Positions 57,895 to 64,000 of a stretch of 64,000 nt of DNA are shown here, piece by piece (the stretch's first letter is position 1; each line of letters opens with the position of its first letter). Below the pieces are notes generated by a model. That model saw only the letters and a program-made list of their open reading frames with translations, was not told the DNA's origin and ran no database searches. This DNA is from Capsicum annuum (Eukaryota > Streptophyta > Magnoliopsida > Solanales > Solanaceae): the NCBI RefSeq assembly GCF_002878395.1, contig NC_061114.1:165605898-165669897 (forward strand). Direction: 5' to 3'. Position numbers and translations under genes: made by a program.

Positions 57895-59689
57895 TGTCAC
57901 AGCCCAAGGCTACCCTCTGTTCATAACATGGTGCTTAAGGCTCTAAGCTAACCTATGATCTAATATCTACTGTGGGGATTGAATAAAGTAATAATAAAAC
58001 ATCATATGTGAAAGCTAAACTGATGAGAAATTATGTTAAGATGTAATACTGAAATAATACCCAACATGTCTGAACTACTAAGACAACTGAAAATAAGTCT
58101 AACTATCTGAAAGCCTCTAAAATGTAAGGAGGTGATGAGACAAATCCCCAACTAAATTCGACTGACTGAAATAAAGAAAGTTCTAAAAATAACTATAAAT
58201 AATTTGTCCTTGATGAATGAGGACTCACAACAACTGTTGTTAGGTGGCACTAAACAGACTAAGAGAAATCGAGGACTGAGCATATGACCCTATATCATAG
58301 AATCAATATAGCACAAAAGAGAGTATGCATTCAATAATTAGGATGTACTAGTATGTGAGAAGGGACTAACTAAATTACACACAAGCACTGAGCAAGAAAG
58401 CATGAACATGTAAAATGAATTCAGGACCAAGTAAAGCATGTGCTGAAAAATATGTAAACTAAATGACTGAATAACTGATAAACTAAACACTTTGTCATTC
58501 AAACCTAAATTGATATAATTTGAATACTGAACTTAAAATGTGGGAGCTATCATGTAGCTGATATGCCCTAAACTGAGCTGATCGGGGTCTAACTTGTAAC
58601 CCCAGTTAGAAGGGTGTCAGTGCCTTGCCATGGATAATAACACTCGTTGTGTAGATCCACTATGCTAATGTCCCAAAGGACTAGGGTGTTAGTCCTATAC
58701 CAAAGAGTGACCCCTAAAAGAGTGTCAGTCCTCTATTAGGAGTGATATCTCATAATCTACACTGGCTACGTAGTTCTAGAACTTAGGGACTTCTACTATA
58801 GGTTTCAATCCTCTACTAGCGGGTGAGCCTTCATTTCTAGGTTCGCTCGGTGCTAAATCCTTCTCCCAACTAAAATAACACTAGTACTGATTAAAGTTAG
58901 CAAGATTTACAATTGATACTTTCTCAATATGAACATGTTAATCTGAATATGATGATAAAAGCATCATCTGACTGACTTATTTCTTAAAATCAAAAACATG
59001 CATAAACACATAGGTATCGGGTGTTCATAACCCATCATCACTAAATAATACACTAAATACAATAACATAATCATAATACTATAAGGAAATTCATGATTCG
59101 TAGACTCCAAACATAGTATAACTCACTAAACTGGTGAAATCCATGATTTTGAGTATGGAAAGATATTAAACTTATGAGGACAACATGCTTACATGGTTTA
59201 ATTCATATATTGATAATTAACGTGGTGTCAACTGAACATGTTATGGGGGATTGAAATTATAAAGCATGTAAAACATAATTCACGTGGGGAAATGCATTGT
59301 CATGATTTGTATTCAAGACTATTAAGGGAAGATTTAGTAAATTCGTACTTGGCCTTGAAATTTCATAAAGAGAGGGGAACAAGATTTTATACTTGAAAAA
59401 AAAATCTTTGGGACTCAATGGGTAGAAGGAACCCATTGATGAATATCCCACATACCTGAGTTATCTTGAACTCCTGAAGAAAACTTGGAATTGAGACTTG
59501 GATGGGTAAATTCTTAGAAAAAGCTTTTGATTTCTTTTGTTCTTAAGAGTAGGAGGAGAATAAACGTTGTTAAATAGTGATAAATGGGGAAAATAATGCC
59601 CCTCTTAGGTTTTAAGTCGTGGATTGGGTGTTAAGAGTGAAAACACCAAAACGCCCATCACCCCTTAATTAAGACTACACAATTTTACA
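57895..59689 (-). mobile_element. LTR fragment J, RE-1/SL-3-related
   Basis: The left end TGTCACAGCCCAAGGC is the reverse complement of an LTR 3' end. Text at 57920-57965 (ACATGGTGCTTAAGGC, CTAAGCTAACCTATGA) matches the RE-1 LTR at 1467-1510, and 58560-58830 carries the same accounting-like repeats (AACCCCAGTTAGAAGGGTGT). The 5' part of the LTR is missing on the right, with the boundary near 59689. No interior. Confidence 0.65.
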
Positions 59690-60184
59690 CTGCAGCATGG
59701 CATAGTGGTTATCATGGAGGCTTGTGTTTTCAGTTGATGGTTTCCCTCAATTATGGTTATCTTCTTCGACAATATTTTAGTTTCAGCTCTTAATATAACC
59801 AGGATAAATATGCCTGATTTCTGATAGTGAGATTGATTAGAAAATTAGTCTTAGCAAAGATTTATTGGCTCAAGTGTTAGATTTGGATCTTTGAACGGTG
59901 GACTGAAGGTTATGATAGATTTTGGAATTTGTGTGTGTTATCATCAATAGGATTGGTTTTGGCAATTGAGTTCAAGAGGTTCAACTTTGGTTTGAGATTT
60001 CAGCTCTAGGTTATAGAGCTTGGTTGCAGCCTCTATTTCAAAATTTGTCTCAATTGAGAATTTATCTACAAGTTTACTAGGTTTGTTCAGCACCTACCGA
60101 TTTAGTTTTATTTCGTTCAGATAGATTATGCTTGGTAGATTCTAGGAGTATGGTTTGTTGGCACACAGGATTGGTTCTACTGGT
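59690..60184 (+). mobile_element. RE-9 interior, part 3
   Basis: Assigned by position between inserts and by a similar base composition to RE-2 7300-8300. I see no gene or motif in it. Confidence 0.45.
60180..60184. repeat. Target-site duplication of SL-4 (left)
   Basis: CTGGT, repeated at 62158-62162. Confidence 0.9.
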
Positions 60185-62157
60185 TGATAACGCTCAACTT
60201 ACACATCAATTTAGTGCAAGGGGATCGTCGTTAATATATTTACCCAACTTTGGAGTTGGGTTTGAATCCACAGGGAACAATGTGAGTGGCAATTAAACTA
60301 ATTTGAAACTATAGCTACAAGTTAAATTCAAATAAATGATACGAAAAGATAAAATGGGGGTTTTTAATTTGTGAATTATGTCCTAATTAATTGTAACAGA
60401 TTTATTCCATCTAATGATTCATTTTGTATGTAGTAATTCAATGATATTAAACAAACCAGAGTTATGGTAACTGAGATGCTTGAACAATTAGGGTTGTGAA
60501 TCACTTATGATTTCCAATTAACAATTTCCATTGTAAGAGTAGTTGATTCCTATTATTTAACCATTAGTTTCTCAACTTGATTGGGTAATTTATCCCTAAA
60601 TTCTCTCAAACTCGAAGGACATATTATTTATTCAACTATTTTCTCATGTAGATCAATCCTGCTAAGGCATTCATCGTTAATCTAAGATTTAGAGCCTTAA
60701 GAATTCATGTAAACCCTTTTTCTTCCAACCCACACTTTTCTTTTAGGACAAGTGATGTTTAAGGGCTCACTCTTCAAGTTTGTAACCAAGAAAAGTCATT
60801 AAAGTGAAGAAAGGTTTATACAATCTCGATTACTCATAGAACTCAATTGGATTCACAACCCAAAATTCATTTTTCACATCAAGTCTCCCATAACCCTAGT
60901 TATGGGAGCTTAGCCACACATTTTCATAGAAGAAATAGAAAGCATCTTTGTATTAGTCATAAATAAATTCAAGATTTACTTACAAAGGTTACAAGAATTT
61001 GTTCTTGAATCTTCAATAGAGATGGAATGATTAGATCCACAAAATTTGCTTGATTCCAAAAAATACTACCTTCCCGAGAGTTTCAAGTATAGAGGTTATG
61101 ATAAAAGATGCAAATATAATGATATCTTCCCCTAATAAAACCTAAAACAGGTATTTATATGTTCCCAAGTAAAAAGGAATTAAAATTTGCATTCAGAAAA
61201 ATTTCGTCCAAGTTGGTGGTCCACAGCAAAACTGGTGGTCCATAATTTTGACCTTCGCTGGATGTGCTGAAATTTGTACTTCTATTTTAGGTCTGGTGTT
61301 CAGTTTGGTGGTCAGTCGCAAGACAGGTGGTCCACCATTTTGGCCACCAGTGAGTTTTCTGAAATCTTGAATCTGGTGGTCAGTTTGGTGGTCTGTCATA
61401 AAGCTGGTGGTCCACCATTTTGACCTTCACTGAGTGTCCTGAAATCCTAAATTTTGTTTAACTTGGTGGTCGAACTGGTGGTCAGTCGCCAGACTGGTGG
61501 TCCACCATTTTGAAACCAGTGAGTCAATTTCAAGAATTTCACTGGCGATTTCACCGCATCGTGGAGCATCCTTACACTCCATAAACTCCTACACGTGCCA
61601 ATGGTTCTTAAACTAAAGAATTTTATGAATCCATTGGTGGTTTACATGTATCCATTGGACTTTCTATGCACCCTCAATTGTCCAATACATTTTAGGACTC
61701 CAAATTGAGTCAATTTCCGTATTTCGGTTTTGTTGAGCCATTCTGAGAAAACAACACAACATCCAAGACGGTGAACTCAAAACACGAGCTAAGCATAGGC
61801 TAATTTTGAAAATTTTCTTGATCCAATTGACCTATGAATATTATAAATACATTTTTTCACATATAAATACATAATAATAACCTTATTAACTTGTTAAAAC
61901 ACATTAGAACCCAACACAATAGACTAGACAAACGCCTAGCTTAAGCCAGTCACACTAGTTTTCTCGATTGAACTCTAAATGTTCAAAGTGAATCAAAACT
62001 TATATAAAAACACCATTGAGCATTATAAACTGATATTTGGACACATGAATGAACATTTATGTCATTATTAGCACATATATCATAAGAATCATCCTCAAAA
62101 CAAGGATAAAAAGTGCTAAAATAGTAATGCTAGAATGCATAAATACACCCAACATCA
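60185..62157 (-). mobile_element. SL-4, solo LTR (1.97 kb)
   Basis: On the minus strand it starts TGATGTTGGGTGTATTTATG at 62157 and ends GTTGAGCGTTATCA at 60185, with TGATG..ATCA ends like the Athila/Tat LTRs RE-3, RE-7 and RE-8. It is flanked by CTGGT on both sides. The text GAGTTGGGTTTGAATCCACAGG (60252-60273) parallels GGGGTCGAATCCAGAAGG in RE-8 (40206-40223). It holds the GGTGGTCCACCA block (61200-61560). Confidence 0.93.
61200..61560. repeat. GGTGGTCCACCATTTTG minisatellite in SL-4
   Basis: Units of about 105-120 bp: TGGTGGTCCACCATTTTG, then ACCAGTGAG/CACTGAGTG, TCCTGAAATC, then GTTTGGTGGTCAGTCGC. Three to four units; TGGTGGTCCACCA contains the palindrome TGGTCCA extended to near-symmetry. 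The frame at 61193-61399 is a translation of this repeat. Confidence 0.85.
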
Positions 62158-62162
62158 CTGGT
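62158..62162. repeat. Target-site duplication of SL-4 (right)
   Basis: CTGGT, identical to 60180-60184. Confidence 0.9.
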
Positions 62163-62939
62163 ATTGACCTTGATTTTTAATTTTTGGTCAGAATCTTGAT
62201 TTTATACTCAGTAGAAGTATTCCTTTCAACTTAGGCTTAATATCATGGTTTCACCCACCGTTGGTGGAGCGCTCCAAAGCTAATTATCTAAGTTCAGGAT
62301 TTTATGCTTGGGATTCATGATTATTTGTTCCAAGGGTCATTGGACCAGTTGTATCTTTGGCTAAAGATTGTAAGCTTTGGTAATCTCCATTTGAGTATTC
62401 AAGGAGACTTTATTAGGCTTTGGTCCTATGCTAGCACGTATAGATTTTTGGTTGGTTAACTTCAGTCTTTCAAGATTAATATAATATGATTGTGCAGATA
62501 GGACTCAGATTATGTAGGAGGGATTCTGTGCAGTTTATAATGGATATTAGTTTGGAAAGACAAGGGAATGCTAGATTTGGAGTTGGAGTTGGTTAAATGG
62601 TTCATGCTTTAGGCTGATTTATCTTGGTTAAGTTGTTGTTTGGTTGTGCTTGTATCCTGTGGTTTTAGTATTATGTGGTTTAGGCTTGCGTGCATCAACC
62701 ATTCTTAATTTAGTTGGTGGCCAATTGGTTGTTGAGGTTAAGTCTTTGGATACTGGAGAAGTAAGAAAGGAAGTTGGTCAAAAAGGGATACCTTTGCTGA
62801 AATCCCTTGAAAGCATTGTTTCTTCTAGAGGTTATTTAAGGATTCATGCTCTGTGAATGCGGCCCTAGTACCTTATCTTTCCTATATTTTAAGCTCTTCC
62901 TATCCATTGACTTTAATAGATGAAAGTTCTTTTAGTAGT
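62163..62939 (+). mobile_element. RE-9 interior, part 4, with polypurine tract region
   Basis: Ends GTTCTTTTAGTAGTGGATAC, matching the segment before the RE-2 3' LTR (GTCCTTTTAGTAAGGGATA). The open frame 62644-62856 (70 codons) shows no known domain. No pol motif is seen. Confidence 0.55.
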
Positions 62940-63690
62940 GGATACCTCCTAGTTATTTTCTCAATTTTCATGCATATACGATGTTTTAAGCATTCCTACA
63001 TTGCTATATGACATTTATGACTTGTCAAAACTATCTATTTATTTATTAGACAATTTATTTGGTTTTAGTCTTATTTTCCTATTTGGGATCTTTTATTGTT
63101 AAAGAATTGGTCTCGAATCAAAAATCCTAGTGAATAGCCTTGGATGAGAAATCCAACAGTGCCATCAGCTCTAGAACATTAATTTTAGGTTAGGGGGACC
63201 CTTGGTTCAGGTCCTGAGGCTTTCAGACTCATTTTTGGCTATTGGGTAGAATTTTGTTAAAATTGAACTATGTGTGCGACCCATATTTAATTAAAATGAT
63301 CTCAAATGAAGGTTTGGATGGTGCCTTTATGTCTAAAATGTTGAATTTGGTATGGTAGAATGGTTTGTTTGCATGCTTGGGTTCCCAAAAATATCCCAAA
63401 CACCCAGTCAGAGTTTGTGAGGACTTAAGTTTTTGTTGGTTTTCCAGATTTAGATGCAGGGATCATTTACCCTTTATGTTCATGAGGGGTAGGCCAAGAT
63501 CGCGAAGGTTCAACACGTTAACTATCATGTTTGTGAGACTTCTCTTTCATATTAGCAATGAAGGTTGACTAATTTTCCTCTCTTATTTGCATTAAAGACT
63601 AGCTTGTGTTGCATTCGTGATACTCTATCCCCTTTGCCTTTATTTTCATGAATTAATTGGCTACATTCATAAAGGGTAACATTACCAAGC
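62940..63690 (+). mobile_element. RE-9-type 3' LTR, first part
   Basis: AGTTATTTTCTCAATTTTCATGC and the following 450 bp match the RE-9 5' LTR at about 70-75 percent by eye, but the word block differs: here it reads GATCGCGAAGGTTCAACACG, GTTTGTGAGACTTCTC and TAGCAATGAAGG (63495-63560) where the 5' LTR has TTTAGC words. It is interrupted by another LTR at 63691. Confidence 0.7.
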
Positions 63691-64000
63691 TATAATGACC
63701 CTTCAGTTATTTTCCATATTTTTACTTATTATTTAGGGTCAGAGCTTTCCCATAACTTCCCTAAGTCATTTATGATTTGCTGGAACTGACAGTTTGGTTA
63801 CCAGGTAGTTAATTTTTTTTAAGAGCCAATTCCCTATTTTGAAGTCTTTATTGGTTCAATTTGGCTACCAAGTGAAAATTTTAGTTGAAAAACTTTGTAG
63901 GCCAATTTTATTGTTGAAATGGATCTAAAATGTCGATTTTACACTAGGTGGACTCTTGGATTAGGTCCAGAGGCACTCGGATTTATTTTGAGCTATTGGT
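63691..64000 (+). mobile_element. RE-10 LTR, start only
   Basis: TATAATGACCCTTCAGTTAT followed by CCTAAGTCATTTATGATTTG, CTGGAACTGACAGTTTGGTTACC, closely paralleling the RE-2 LTR start at 7199. It is a new insertion of the same LTR superfamily and runs off the window. Confidence 0.8.

Noticed and set aside
1..64000. Possible host gene, tRNA or rRNA between elements
   Set aside because: Each stretch longer than 300 bp could be assigned to an LTR, an element interior or a fragment, some only at low confidence; no tRNA cloverleaf or rRNA text was recognised by eye.

Overview
This window is plant repeat DNA. I find no host gene, tRNA, rRNA or CRISPR array. Essentially all 64 kb can be assigned to nested, decayed LTR retrotransposons of the Ty3/Gypsy superfamily. 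The AT-rich composition, the very long LTRs (about 1.4 to 3.6 kb), decay at CpG sites, and two gag/pol types (chromovirus Tekay/Del-like with an initiator-Met primer site, and Athila/Tat-like with an Asp-like primer site) point to a large dicot genome. The remembered look of these LTR families suggests Solanaceae such as pepper, but that is an impression and not a search result.

Layout (RE = element, SL = solo LTR). RE-1 (minus, 1-3912) has a gag and a 2.48-kb 5' LTR and sits inside the 3' LTR of RE-2 (minus, 3913-9955). RE-3 (minus, 9956-17295) is an Athila/Tat-like element with gag, protease, RT, RNase H and integrase remnants. RE-4 (minus, 17296-23155) is a relative with gag, protease and RT, split by SL-1 (19489-22037, TSD CTCAA). 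At about 24.1 kb two halves of the RE-2-type LTR meet in opposite orientation. RE-5 (plus, 24102-26507) has an LTR end and a gag. It is followed by the 5' LTR and leader of RE-6 (plus), whose gag, protease and RT appear to resume at 46156-48253 beyond RE-7 (minus, 28669-46155). The 5' LTR of RE-7 is itself broken by SL-2 (37055-39284, TSD GTAAT) and RE-8 (40134-45934). RE-6 RT is cut by RE-9 (plus, from 48254), whose interior holds SL-3 (53543-55884, TSD ATATT), two LTR fragments (56561-59689) and SL-4 (60185-62157, TSD CTGGT). The window ends in an RE-9-type LTR entered by another LTR at 63691.

Reading frames are broken by stops and frameshifts throughout, so all coding features are given as pseudogenes. 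The most interesting points are: (1) RE-7 and RE-8 share a gag-protease layout with no RT, RNase H or integrase and the same join after protease, suggesting a non-autonomous family; (2) the RE-2/RE-5/RE-9 family has a gag with three zinc knuckles and no recognisable pol; (3) many LTRs carry a family-specific block of short, often palindromic, repeated words. In three families the words recur in the 3' non-coding region, and similar words appear in otherwise unrelated LTRs; (4) the nesting order can be read from target-site duplications and an empty-site paralogue inside the window.
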